From positions 1-64,000 of the forward strand of contig JAUMXY010000004.1 of assembly GCA_030528885.1 (NCBI GenBank): a DNA stretch of 64,000 bases, in the 5' to 3' direction. Positions 8,398-16,505 of this stretch are shown piece by piece (positions within the stretch are counted from its first letter, which is position 1; each line of letters begins with the position of its first letter). The DNA comes from Bacteroidales bacterium (GTDB lineage: Bacteria; Bacteroidota; Bacteroidia; Bacteroidales; Bacteroidaceae). Made by a program: the position numbers and the translations under genes. The notes under the pieces are model-generated. The model worked only from the letters and a program-made list of their open reading frames with translations, did not search any database and was not told the origin of the DNA.

Positions 8398-9877
8398 CAC
8401 GTACAATCCCGATGTGCTCAACTGCCTTGCCAACCTGAGCAACGACGAAGTGTTTACGCCTCCTTCGCTCGCCAATCAGGTGCTTGACCTGTTGCCGAAA
8501 GAGGTGTTCACTTCTCCCGAAACAACCTTTCTCGACCCAGTGTCGAAGTCGGGTGTTTTCCTTCGCGAAATAGTCAAGCGGCTTGACCGAGGCTTGGAGC
8601 CTTTGATGCCCAATCGTCGAGAGCGCATTGAGCACATTCTGAAGAAGCAAGTGTTCGGCATTGCCATCACAGAACTCACTTCCCATCTTTCTCGCCGTTC
8701 AGTCTATTGTTCCAAAGATGCCAGCAGTGAGTATAGCGTCACTCGTTTCGCCACAGAAAGCGGCAACATCCTTTATAGTCCGCTTCATCATACATGGCAG
8801 AATGGCAAGTGCCGCTACTGCGGAGCCTCGCAAGAAGTCTATGACCGAGGCGACCAAGCCGAACAATATGCCTATCAGTTTATTCACACAGACAATCCTC
8901 ACACATTATTTAATAAGATGAAGTTTGACGTAATTATCGGGAATCCTCCGTATCAACTTAACGATGGAGGAGGAACAGGAAGCAGTGCAATTCCATTGTA
9001 TCATAAGTTTATTCAGCAAGCAATGAAACTAGCCCCGAGATACTTATCAATGATTATTCCAGCTAGGTGGTTTAGTGGTGGAAAGGGGCTGGATGAATTT
9101 CGGGAGAGCATGTTATCTGATGAAAGAATATCTCATTTAGTGGATTTCTTTGATTCAACAGAGTGCTTCCCTGGAATAGATTTGTCAGGTGGAGTTTGTT
9201 ATTTCTTGTGGGAGAGAGAATATAGTGGTGAATGTTTAGTGACCTCTATTCGTAAAAATGTTTCTTCCACATTAAAAAGGCCCTTATTAGAAAAAGGAAA
9301 TAAGTCTTTTGTCCGTTTTAATGATTCTATTTCAATAATTAGGAAAATTCAGAAAAATAGCTTTGTTAGTTTGGAAGATAAAATAAGTGCAAGAAAGCCT
9401 TTTGGCGATATTACCGATTTTCGTTATGATAAAAGTGAAGGGTTTACACATGTATTTGCGTATCCCAAAAACGGTTATATAGAAAGAAGAAGGGTTTTAC
9501 AGAATAGCCAGTGGATAGATAAATATAAAGTTCTGATTGCAAAAGCATATGGAGAAAGAGGCGATTTTCCATATCTTGTCCTTGGAAAACCATTTGTTGC
9601 AGGCAAAAACTCGTGTTGTACAGAAACGTATCTTGTTCTTAATAGTTTCGACTCTGAACAACATGCGCAGAATATGGTTTCTTATGTTCGAACGAAATTT
9701 TTTAGGTTTTTAGTGCTGCAGAAAAAGAATACACAAAATGCCGCAAAAGGCGTTTATTCCTTCGTCCCTCTCCAAGATTTCTCCCATCCGTGGACAGATG
9801 CGATGCTGTACAAGAAGTATGGGTTGAGTGATGAAGAGATAGCCTTTATTGAGAGCATGATAAGACCGATGGAGTAG
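8387..9877 (+). CDS. Eco57I-like adenine DNA methyltransferase
   Basis: 496-residue modification subunit. It begins with a motif X-like FTPPSLANQVLDLLP and a modified SAM motif FLDPVSKSGVFLREI. A Cys pair (CRYCGAS) that may bind zinc comes next, then the catalytic FDVIIGNPPYQL near residue 180 that marks N6-adenine methylases. The rest should contain the target recognition region. Base composition is mosaic: 33 of 60 bases are G or C at 8581-8640, only 19 of 60 at 9241-9300, and 29 of 60 at 9781-9840. This suggests that the recognition half was exchanged. It overlaps the upstream gene by 11 nt, indicating translational coupling. The DNA sequence recognised cannot be read here. Confidence 0.88.
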   Translation: MKTNTYNPDVLNCLANLSNDEVFTPPSLANQVLDLLPKEVFTSPETTFLDPVSKSGVFLREIVKRLDRGLEPLMPNRRERIEHILKKQVFGIAITELTSHLSRRSVYCSKDASSEYSVTRFATESGNILYSPLHHTWQNGKCRYCGASQEVYDRGDQAEQYAYQFIHTDNPHTLFNKMKFDVIIGNPPYQLNDGGGTGSSAIPLYHKFIQQAMKLAPRYLSMIIPARWFSGGKGLDEFRESMLSDERISHLVDFFDSTECFPGIDLSGGVCYFLWEREYSGECLVTSIRKNVSSTLKRPLLEKGNKSFVRFNDSISIIRKIQKNSFVSLEDKISARKPFGDITDFRYDKSEGFTHVFAYPKNGYIERRRVLQNSQWIDKYKVLIAKAYGERGDFPYLVLGKPFVAGKNSCCTETYLVLNSFDSEQHAQNMVSYVRTKFFRFLVLQKKNTQNAAKGVYSFVPLQDFSHPWTDAMLYKKYGLSDEEIAFIESMIRPME

Positions 9878-9923
9878 ATGAAAACGCAATTTAGACGTAA
9901 GCGGTAAAGAGTTTATTCCACAG

Positions 9924-10004
9924 CCTCTACACCGACATCGTCGACGTCGGTGAATCGACCTCGACGATGTCGGCAAGTCGATGTCGACGATGTCGATTTA
10001 GAGG
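9924..10004. repeat. Nested palindromic element of CGACATCGTCGA units
   Basis: Outer arms CCTCTA (9924-9929) and TAGAGG (9999-10004) enclose three copies of a 13-bp unit. CCGACATCGTCGA (9932-9944) is the perfect complement of TCGACGATGTCGG (9961-9973), and TCGACGATGTCGA follows at 9984-9996. It sits between the methyltransferase and the toxin promoter, so it may end the modification transcript. Its plan of three core copies within outer arms resembles the GTACCC elements. Confidence 0.75.
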
Positions 10005-10162
10005 TTCTTACATACACCTTAAGGAGGATGTTGTACGGAGGAGGATGAAGGAGTGGAAGGATGGGAACAATGAGAGAGGGTATTGACGGAAAACAGAAGA
10101 TAATAAGAGCTAAAAGCTCGGCGCGTTCTTTGAAAGAAGGGAAAAACAATAAAAAAGTTCAC

Positions 10163-10197
10163 TTTTTTTGTGAATACAAAAAGTTTTCGTAATTTTG
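10163..10197 (+). promoter_or_regulatory. Promoter of the toxin-antitoxin and helicase unit
   Basis: TAATTTTG at 10190-10197 is a perfect -7 box. TTTTTTTG at 10163-10170 occupies the -33 position, with a 19-bp spacer. The toxin ATG is 18 bp after the box. The helicase thus has a promoter separate from that of the methylases. Confidence 0.75.
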
Positions 10198-10215
10198 CAC
10201 TCAAAATAAAGTGCA

Positions 10216-10524
10216 ATGGTCATAGAATACGAAAAGGACTATTTACGAGAACTCTACGAGTCTGGTGTCTGCAAGAACAAAAAGTACAGATTCCAGAAGC
10301 CGGTGGTACAAAAATATCAGAAAAGAATAGATACGTTGATGGCTGCCACACGCATGGAGGACTTGTTTGTCTTTAATTCGTTGAACTTCGAGGCACTCGA
10401 CAATGGCTATTACTCTATCCGCATAGATTATCACTATAGGTTGGAGTTTAAGATTAGGGTCGAAGGCGAAGAGACGTTGGTCAGCATCTGCACCGTGACA
10501 GATATTACGAATCACTATCAATAG
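10216..10524 (+). CDS. higB: RelE/HigB-type toxin
   Basis: 102-residue protein with the RelE/ParE-superfamily layout: an N-terminal helical part rich in Lys and Tyr (FQKPVVQKYQKRIDTL), the FNSLNFEALDNGYYSIRID turn, and C-terminal strands RLEFKIRVEGEETLVSICTVTDITNHY. Family members are mRNA interferases that act on translating ribosomes. It is directly followed, after 14 bp, by a HigA-like antitoxin, giving the reversed toxin-first order typical of higBA. Placement inside a restriction-modification locus is the unusual feature. The gene symbol reflects family and order, not demonstrated activity. Confidence 0.85.
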   Translation: MVIEYEKDYLRELYESGVCKNKKYRFQKPVVQKYQKRIDTLMAATRMEDLFVFNSLNFEALDNGYYSIRIDYHYRLEFKIRVEGEETLVSICTVTDITNHYQ

Positions 10525-10538
10525 AAAGGAGCACTACA

Positions 10539-10847
10539 ATGGAAACCATCAAGAGACTACCGACACATCCGGGTGATGTGCTGAAAGAAGAGATTGAAAG
10601 CAGAAGCATCTCGCAGAAGAGATTTGCCGAGTTGTTGGGTGTTCCTTACACGCAACTGAATGAGATTCTGAATGGGAAACGTCCTGTTTCAACTGATTTC
10701 GCTTTGATGGTGGAAGCTGCATTGGGCATCTCGCCCGAACTGCTCATCAATATGCAGAACCGCTACAACATGGCATTTGCGAGACAGAAACCAACGCTGC
10801 GTTCTCGTTTGCTGAGCATCCGCAAGGTTTGCGCCGCCATGCTCTGA
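10539..10847 (+). CDS. higA: HigA-type XRE-family antitoxin
   Basis: 102-residue DNA-binding antitoxin. It starts with the HigA signature LPTHPGDVLKEEIESRSISQ, followed by a helix-turn-helix (FAELLGVPYTQLNEILNGKRPVS), then ALGISPELLINMQNRYNMAFA. Family members neutralise HigB and repress their own promoter. The helicase start lies 47 bp downstream without an obvious promoter between. HigA could therefore also set restriction-gene expression, as controller proteins do in some restriction-modification systems; this is inference. The basic C-terminal tail (LRSRLLSIRKVCAAML) is longer than the HigA core. Confidence 0.9.
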   Translation: METIKRLPTHPGDVLKEEIESRSISQKRFAELLGVPYTQLNEILNGKRPVSTDFALMVEAALGISPELLINMQNRYNMAFARQKPTLRSRLLSIRKVCAAML

Positions 10848-10894
10848 TTGTTTTTTCCTTTTCTTTAGGGTTCGTGCCATAAAACAAACAGTTT

Positions 10895-13750
10895 ATGGCA
10901 ACAACAGAACTATTGCAAGCGAGGGTGGAGAAAGAACCCTCCATCTATGCTTACGAACTGCCCGAGGTGCCGTCGCATCGCGGGCTGCTGAAGGTGGGCT
11001 ACACTGTGCGCACCGCTGAGGAGCGGGTGGCGGAACAGTGCAGGACGGCTCATCTGAAATACAAAATCGTGTTGGTGCGCTCTGCCATGAAGGCGGACGG
11101 CACTTCGTTCGATGACCGTGCCGTGCATCGTCTGCTGCGCGGGGCAGGATACCCCAATCCCGAAGGGGAGTGGTTCCGCTGCTCGGTGAGGGATGTGGAG
11201 CGGGCCATCAAGGCGGTGAAGGCAGGAAGCGAGACGATGCTGGAGCGCACAGAGACGTTCGGCATGCGTCCCGAACAACGGAAGGCGGTGAAGAAGACGG
11301 CTGAATACTTCGAGACGTTCTATCGGGAGGAACTGGCGGCAGGACGAACGGGTAAGGCTGGTTCGCCTCAGCTGATTCCTCACTTCCTGTGGAATGCCAA
11401 GATGCGTTTCGGCAAGACCTTCACCACCTATCAGCTGGCTCTGCGCATGGGGTGGAAGCGCCTGCTGGTGCTCACGTTCAAGCCTGCGGTGAAGACGGCT
11501 TGGAAGGAGGATTTGCTGACGCACAGGGACTTTGAAGGGTGGCAGTTTTGCGAGAAGGGAGAGAATGCCCAGTTCAATCGTGTGGATGAACGTCGTCCCT
11601 TCGTGTGCTTTGCCTCTTTTCAGGATGTGCTGGGACGCAATGCCGTGGGTGGCATCAAGGCGACGAACGAGTGGATTCAGGAGGTGGAATGGGACTGCAT
11701 CGTGCTGGACGAGTACCACTATGGGGCATGGGGCAAGCATGCCAAGGACTTTTACAATAAGCAGGATGTGGAGCAGTTGGCACGTGCCGTCGAGGTGGGC
11801 GAACTGATGGCGGAGGATGCTGAAAGCCGCAAGGAAATGGACAGCCGTGAACTGTATGACGAGGGGCTGATGCCGCTTTCGACTCGTGCTTATCTTTATT
11901 TGTCGGGAACTCCTTTCAGGGCTATCAGCACAGGAGAGTTTATTGAGGAGCAAATCTATAACTGGACCTACTCGGACGAGCAACGGGAAAAGGAGAACTG
12001 GCAAGGAGAGGGCAACCCTTATCTCTCTTTGCCCAAGATGGTGATGATGACGTACCAGCTGCCTGACAGCATCAAGGAGGTGGCTGATCAAGGGGAGTTT
12101 GACGAGTTTGACTTGAATGAGTTTTTCCGTGCTGACGGACGTGGCTTTGTGCATGAGGAGCATGTGCAGAAGTGGCTTGACCTGATTCGGGGCGCGTACA
12201 AGGAGAACATTATTACTGAACTGAAGCAGGGGGCTGAGCGTCCGCCTATGCCTTTCTCGGATGTGCGTCTGCATGCTTATCTTCAGCATACTTATTGGTT
12301 TCTGCCGTCGGTGGCGGCATGCAAAGCGATGGAAAGGCTGATGGCGCGTCCCATCAATCGCTTTTATCATGACTATGAAGTGGTGGTGGCGGCTGGAAGT
12401 GAGGCTGGCATGGGTGCGGTGGCTGTGCTTCCTGTCTATGAGGCGATGAACAGGGAGGGGGACCCGCGGCAGGGCAAGACGATTACGCTTTCGTGCGGAA
12501 AGCTGTCGACGGGTGTGACAGTGAGACCGTGGACGGGTATCTTGATGCTTCGCAATGCCCGTTCGCCTGAGACGTACTTTCAGGCGGCGTTCAGGGTGCA
12601 GTCGCCTTGGACAACGCGTGACGAATGGGGCAAGGAGATTGTCTTGAAGCCTTACTGCTATGTCTTTGACTTTGCTCCTAACCGTGCCTTGCGGCAAGTG
12701 GAGGAGTATAGCTGTCAGCTGAATCTGCATGAGTCGAATCCTGAGAAGAAGGTGGAGGAGTTTATCCGCTTCTTGCCGGTACTGGCGTATGACGGCAGTT
12801 CGATGAAGGAGATTGACGCGGCGGGTATTTTGGACATGGCGATGAGTGGCACGACGGCGACGCTGCTGGCAAGGCGGTGGGAGAGTGCGGTGCTGGTGAA
12901 TGTGGACAACGTTACGTTGAACCGGCTGATGAACTCGCCTGAGGCGATGAGGGCACTGATGAATATTGAGGGTTTCCGCTCGCTGAATCAGGACATTGAG
13001 ACCATCATTAACAAGAGTGAGCAGGTGAAGAAGGCCAAGCGTGAACAGGGGGATGGTATGTCGGCAACGATGAAGAAGGAACTGACGGAGGCGGAGAAGG
13101 AGTATAAGAGCAAGCGCAAGGAGATTCAGCAGAAGCTTATCAAGTTTGCTACGCGTATCCCTGTGTTCATGTATCTGACGGACTATCGGGAGTATTCGCT
13201 GAAGGATGTGATTGTCAATCTGGAACCGGAACTGTTCCGAAAGGTGACGGGATTGAGCATCGGTGACTTTGAGCTGCTGGTTAGCCTGAATGTGTTTAAT
13301 AGCGAACTGATGAATGATGCGGTGTATAAGTTTAAGCGCTATGAGGACAGCAGCCTTGAGTATACGGGCATTGACACGCACAGGGGAACTGTTGTTGGCG
13401 GTTGGGATACGGCGGTGGACAGGAAGGTGCTGTTTGCGGAAAGGGGAGAGCCTGTTCGTGAGGTGAAGGCGAAAGAGGAAAAGCCGAATGTGCAAGAGGA
13501 AGTAGAAGTAGCTGCTCAAGAAGAAAAAGCGGCTGTTCAAGTGGAGGAAAAGCCAGAAGAGACGCCTGCGGCTCAAGCTAAGTGGGAGCGCATTAAGGTG
13601 GGCGATACCGTGCAGCATAAGTCTTTCGGCAATGGGGTGGTGATGTCGGTTGATGACCGTTTTATTGTTGTAGCTTTTGCAACGAAAGAGTCTCGTTTCC
13701 TCTATCCGTGGGTGTTTGAGCAGGGGTATCTTTCTGTGGGAAAGTCTTGA
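10895..13750 (+). CDS. GIY-YIG nuclease/superfamily 2 helicase, probable restriction subunit
   Basis: 951 residues with four visible parts. Residues 15-105 form a T5orf172/GIY-YIG-like nuclease domain (SIYAYELPEV, LLKVGYTVRTAEERV, EWFRCS). Residues about 160-350 are a superfamily 2 helicase core, with a Walker A-type AKMRFGKTFTTYQLA, a DEYHYG box in place of DEAH, and YLSGTPFRA as motif III. The second RecA lobe near 530-580 has LSCGKLSTGVTVRPW and TYFQAAFRVQSPW (motifs V and VI). A Lys/Glu/Val-rich linker (about 845-890) leads to a small beta domain (VQHKSFGNGVVMSV...). This architecture suits an ATP-driven endonuclease that works with the upstream methylases. Bidirectional terminator DNA follows the stop. 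Confidence 0.85.
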   Translation: MATTELLQARVEKEPSIYAYELPEVPSHRGLLKVGYTVRTAEERVAEQCRTAHLKYKIVLVRSAMKADGTSFDDRAVHRLLRGAGYPNPEGEWFRCSVRDVERAIKAVKAGSETMLERTETFGMRPEQRKAVKKTAEYFETFYREELAAGRTGKAGSPQLIPHFLWNAKMRFGKTFTTYQLALRMGWKRLLVLTFKPAVKTAWKEDLLTHRDFEGWQFCEKGENAQFNRVDERRPFVCFASFQDVLGRNAVGGIKATNEWIQEVEWDCIVLDEYHYGAWGKHAKDFYNKQDVEQLARAVEVGELMAEDAESRKEMDSRELYDEGLMPLSTRAYLYLSGTPFRAISTGEFIEEQIYNWTYSDEQREKENWQGEGNPYLSLPKMVMMTYQLPDSIKEVADQGEFDEFDLNEFFRADGRGFVHEEHVQKWLDLIRGAYKENIITELKQGAERPPMPFSDVRLHAYLQHTYWFLPSVAACKAMERLMARPINRFYHDYEVVVAAGSEAGMGAVAVLPVYEAMNREGDPRQGKTITLSCGKLSTGVTVRPWTGILMLRNARSPETYFQAAFRVQSPWTTRDEWGKEIVLKPYCYVFDFAPNRALRQVEEYSCQLNLHESNPEKKVEEFIRFLPVLAYDGSSMKEIDAAGILDMAMSGTTATLLARRWESAVLVNVDNVTLNRLMNSPEAMRALMNIEGFRSLNQDIETIINKSEQVKKAKREQGDGMSATMKKELTEAEKEYKSKRKEIQQKLIKFATRIPVFMYLTDYREYSLKDVIVNLEPELFRKVTGLSIGDFELLVSLNVFNSELMNDAVYKFKRYEDSSLEYTGIDTHRGTVVGGWDTAVDRKVLFAERGEPVREVKAKEEKPNVQEEVEVAAQEEKAAVQVEEKPEETPAAQAKWERIKVGDTVQHKSFGNGVVMSVDDRFIVVAFATKESRFLYPWVFEQGYLSVGKS

Positions 13751-13793
13751 TGCGGATAGTCTTCCTGATGGTTTCCTGCTGTTTTTTCGGATA

Positions 13794-13830
13794 TAAAAAA
13801 AGCAGAGCTGTGGATAGCAGCTCTGCTTTT
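13794..13830. terminator. Bidirectional terminator between the helicase gene and rpiB
   Basis: A7GCAGAGCTG (13794-13810) and CAGCTCTGCTTTT (13818-13830) form a stem with A-rich and T-rich ends. It serves the two convergent transcripts. Confidence 0.85.
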
Positions 13831-13867
13831 GGGTATGAAGTGGTTTGCTGAATGGCAAACACATGTG

Positions 13868-14299
13868 TTACTTGCAAGGAATGTCTTCTATGCGCTGCTG
13901 GTGGCGTCCACCTGCGAACTCTGTGCTGAAGAACTCGTCGAGACACTGGCGGCATACCTCTTCTGTGATGAAGCGGCCAGGGAAGACGATGACGTTGGCG
14001 TTGTTGTGTTCGCGGATGAGGTGGGCTATCTCTGGCTGCCATACAAGTCCGGCACGGATGCTCTGATGCTTGTTGAGTGTCATGGAGATGCCTTCGCCTG
14101 AACCGCACATGGCGATGCCAGGATAAACTTCGCCTTTCTCGATGCCTTCTGCCAGTGCATGGCCATAGGTGGCGTAGTTGCAGGATTCTTCAGTGTAGGT
14201 GCCGTAGTCCTTATACTCGTAGCCTTTCTCTTCGAGATATTTCTTGACGAACTGCTTGAGAGGAAAAGCGGCATGATCGGATGCGATACCAACTTTCAT
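13868..14299 (-). CDS. rpiB: Ribose-5-phosphate isomerase B
   Basis: Interconverts ribulose 5-phosphate and ribose 5-phosphate. The 143-residue protein has the RpiB/LacAB start MKVGIASDHAAFPLK, the active-site cysteine in GIAMCGSGEGIS, and the NKHQSIRAGL and HNNANVIVFPGRF segments. It is the last gene of the arabinose operon, behind transketolase, so it completes the non-oxidative handling of pentose phosphate. The gap to tkt (85 bp) contains an imperfect inverted repeat of ATTCCTCATT-type units. Confidence 0.95.
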   Translation of the reverse strand: MKVGIASDHAAFPLKQFVKKYLEEKGYEYKDYGTYTEESCNYATYGHALAEGIEKGEVYPGIAMCGSGEGISMTLNKHQSIRAGLVWQPEIAHLIREHNNANVIVFPGRFITEEVCRQCLDEFFSTEFAGGRHQQRIEDIPCK

Positions 14300-14304
14300 A
14301 TAAT

Positions 14305-14381
14305 TAGGAATTTGGAATGAGGTATTAGGACGGGTGCATGACTTGGTATCAATTCCTCATCCCTAATTCCTCATTCCTCAT
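14305..14381. repeat. Imperfect stem-loop between tkt and rpiB
   Basis: The left arm (ATTAGGAATTTGGAATGAGG...) and right arm (...CCTAATTCCTCATTCCTCATT) are largely complementary and built of short units. A very similar element lies in the araB/araA gap at 18102-18184. It may stabilise or segment the operon mRNA. Confidence 0.6.
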
Positions 14382-14384
14382 TAT

Positions 14385-16406
14385 TTAAAAGAGTTTGTTA
14401 ACTTGTGCGTATACGTTCTCTGCTGTGTAGCCGAGCTTTTCGTCGAGCACCTTGTAAGGAGCTGAGAAACCGAATGACTCGAGTCCCCAGATTGTACCTT
14501 CAGCTTCAGGAACAAGGCCGAGGAGGTTGACTGGAAGACCTGCTGTGAGACCGAATTTCTTTACGCCCTGTGGGAGTACTGACTGCTGGTATTCCTTTGG
14601 CTGCTGGCGGAAGAGTCCTTCTGATGGTACGCTGACGATGCGAACTTTCTTGCCGTCCTTGCGGAGGAGTTCTGCGCCTGCTACGAGTGTGGAAACTTCT
14701 GAACCTGTAGCTACGAGGATAACATCTGGGTTTTCGTCAGAACCTGCTACGATGTAGCCACCCTTAGCTGCCTGGCAGTAGTCGTTGCCTGCTGGGAGAT
14801 TGTTGATGTTCTGGCGAGAGAGGATGAGGGCTGATGGAGTAGCCATGTTGTCCATAGCAAGTGCCCATGATGCAGTTGTCTCCTGTGCGTCTGCTGGACG
14901 GAGCACGAGCACTGATGGTTTGCCTGAGTGGTTCTTCAGCTTCTCCATGAGACGAATCTGTGCTTCCTGCTCAACTGGCTCGTGAGTTGGTCCGTCTTCG
15001 CCTACGCGGAATGCGTCGTGTGTCCAGATGAACTTCACTGGAAGCTCCATGAGGGCTGCCATACGAACAGCTGGCTTCATGTAGTCAGAGAACACGAAGA
15101 ATGTTCCACATGCTGGGATAACACCTCCGTGAAGTGCCATACCGATACAGCAGCAAGCCATGGTGAGCTCTGCTACACCTGCCTGGAAGAATGCGCCTGT
15201 GAAGTCGCCTGCTGTGAATGCCTTTGTCTTGTTGAGGAAGCCGTCAGTCTTGTCTGAGTTAGAGAGGTCGGCTGATGCACAAATCATGTTTGGAACTTGC
15301 TCTGCAAGAACTGAGAGACATGCTGCAGAAGCAGAACGTGTTGCGTCGTTGTCTTTCTGTACGCACTTGCTCCAGTCAATCTTTGGTGCCTTGTTGCTGA
15401 ACCAGTCTGCCTGTGCTGCTGCCTTCTCTGGGTTGGCTGCTGCCCATGCTGCTTCTTCAGCATAGCGCTCTGCGCAGATTGCTTCGAGTTCCTTAGCGCG
15501 ATTAGCATAGAGCTCCTTCACGTCGTCGAAGATCTGGAATGGGTTCTCTGGGTCGCCACCAAGGTTCTTGATGGTGTTGACGAATGCGTCGCCACCGAGT
15601 GGAGCGCCGTGTGTCTTGCAGTTTGCCTCGTAAGAAGAGCCGTCTGCCTTGAGCGCGCCCTTACCCATGATGCACTTACCGATGATGAGGGTTGGTTTGC
15701 CTTCTACCTTGAGGGCTGCATCGAGAGCCTGACGGATTTGTGCTGCATCGTTACCTACGATTTCGATGACTTCCCAACCAAGCGCGCGATACTTCGCTGC
15801 TGTGTCTTCTGTCATAACGTCCTTTGTTTCAGTAGAAAGCTGGATGTCGTTAGAGTCGTAGAACATGATGAGGTTGTCAAGACCAAGAGTAGCTGCGATG
15901 CGTGCGCCGCCCTGTGAGATTTCCTCCTGGATACCACCGTCAGAGATGTATGCGTAGATGGTCTCCTTTGCGAATGTTGGGTTGCCTGTGTGTGCTGCGA
16001 GGAACTTGGCAGCGATAGCTGCGCCGACAGCGAATACGTGGCCTTGGCCGAGTGGACCAGAGGTGTTCTCTATGCCGCGTGCAACTTCAAATTCTGGGTG
16101 ACCTGTTGTTGGTGAACCCCATTGGCGAAGCTGTGCCAGCTCTTCGAGTGAGAACTTGCCTGCGAGGCAGAGCTGTGAGTAGAGCATTGGAGCCATGTGG
16201 CCTGGGTCGAGATAGAAACGGTCGCGACCAACCCACTCAGGATTCTTTGGGTCGTATTTGAGATACTCAGAATAAAGCACGTTGATGAAGTCTGCGCCAC
16301 CCATGGCACCGCCTGGATGACCAGACTTTGCTTTTTCAACAGAAGATGCAGCAAGGATACGAATGTTGTCTGCTGCATGATTTAATACACTAATTGGATT
16401 TGCCAT
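14385..16406 (-). CDS. tkt: Transketolase
   Basis: Thiamine diphosphate enzyme that moves two-carbon units between pentose, heptose and triose phosphates, linking arabinose-derived xylulose 5-phosphate to glycolysis. The 673-residue protein is full length. It shows SGHPGGAMGGAD near residue 28, GPLGQGHVFAVG, the ThDP-binding YISDGGIQEEISQGG...FYDSNDIQL, and the pyrimidine-binding domain with FVFSDYMKPAVR and IWTHDAFRVGEDGPTHEPVEQ. It lies within the arabinose operon rather than with housekeeping genes, matching the arrangement known for Bacteroides arabinose loci. Confidence 0.96.
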   Translation of the reverse strand: MANPISVLNHAADNIRILAASSVEKAKSGHPGGAMGGADFINVLYSEYLKYDPKNPEWVGRDRFYLDPGHMAPMLYSQLCLAGKFSLEELAQLRQWGSPTTGHPEFEVARGIENTSGPLGQGHVFAVGAAIAAKFLAAHTGNPTFAKETIYAYISDGGIQEEISQGGARIAATLGLDNLIMFYDSNDIQLSTETKDVMTEDTAAKYRALGWEVIEIVGNDAAQIRQALDAALKVEGKPTLIIGKCIMGKGALKADGSSYEANCKTHGAPLGGDAFVNTIKNLGGDPENPFQIFDDVKELYANRAKELEAICAERYAEEAAWAAANPEKAAAQADWFSNKAPKIDWSKCVQKDNDATRSASAACLSVLAEQVPNMICASADLSNSDKTDGFLNKTKAFTAGDFTGAFFQAGVAELTMACCCIGMALHGGVIPACGTFFVFSDYMKPAVRMAALMELPVKFIWTHDAFRVGEDGPTHEPVEQEAQIRLMEKLKNHSGKPSVLVLRPADAQETTASWALAMDNMATPSALILSRQNINNLPAGNDYCQAAKGGYIVAGSDENPDVILVATGSEVSTLVAGAELLRKDGKKVRIVSVPSEGLFRQQPKEYQQSVLPQGVKKFGLTAGLPVNLLGLVPEAEGTIWGLESFGFSAPYKVLDEKLGYTAENVYAQVNKLF

Positions 16407-16432
16407 TTTTTAAATACTTTAATGTTGAATTG

Positions 16433-16483
16433 GATGAAGGATGGAGGTTTGCCTGGCGACAAAGGGCTCCAATCTTCATCCTC
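16433..16483. repeat. Hairpin between araB and tkt
   Basis: GGATGAAG near 16433 and CTTCATCC near 16475 are complementary arms around an internal loop. This is another stem-loop in an intercistronic gap of the operon. Confidence 0.45.
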
Positions 16484-16505
16484 TTCATTTTATGGTTATT
16501 GAAAA

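Noticed and set aside
10910..13864. A 984-residue open frame opposite the helicase gene
   Set aside because: It is antisense to a gene with clear nuclease and helicase motifs, is extremely His/Arg/Leu-rich and shows no domain. It is a codon-usage shadow of a G+C-rich gene.
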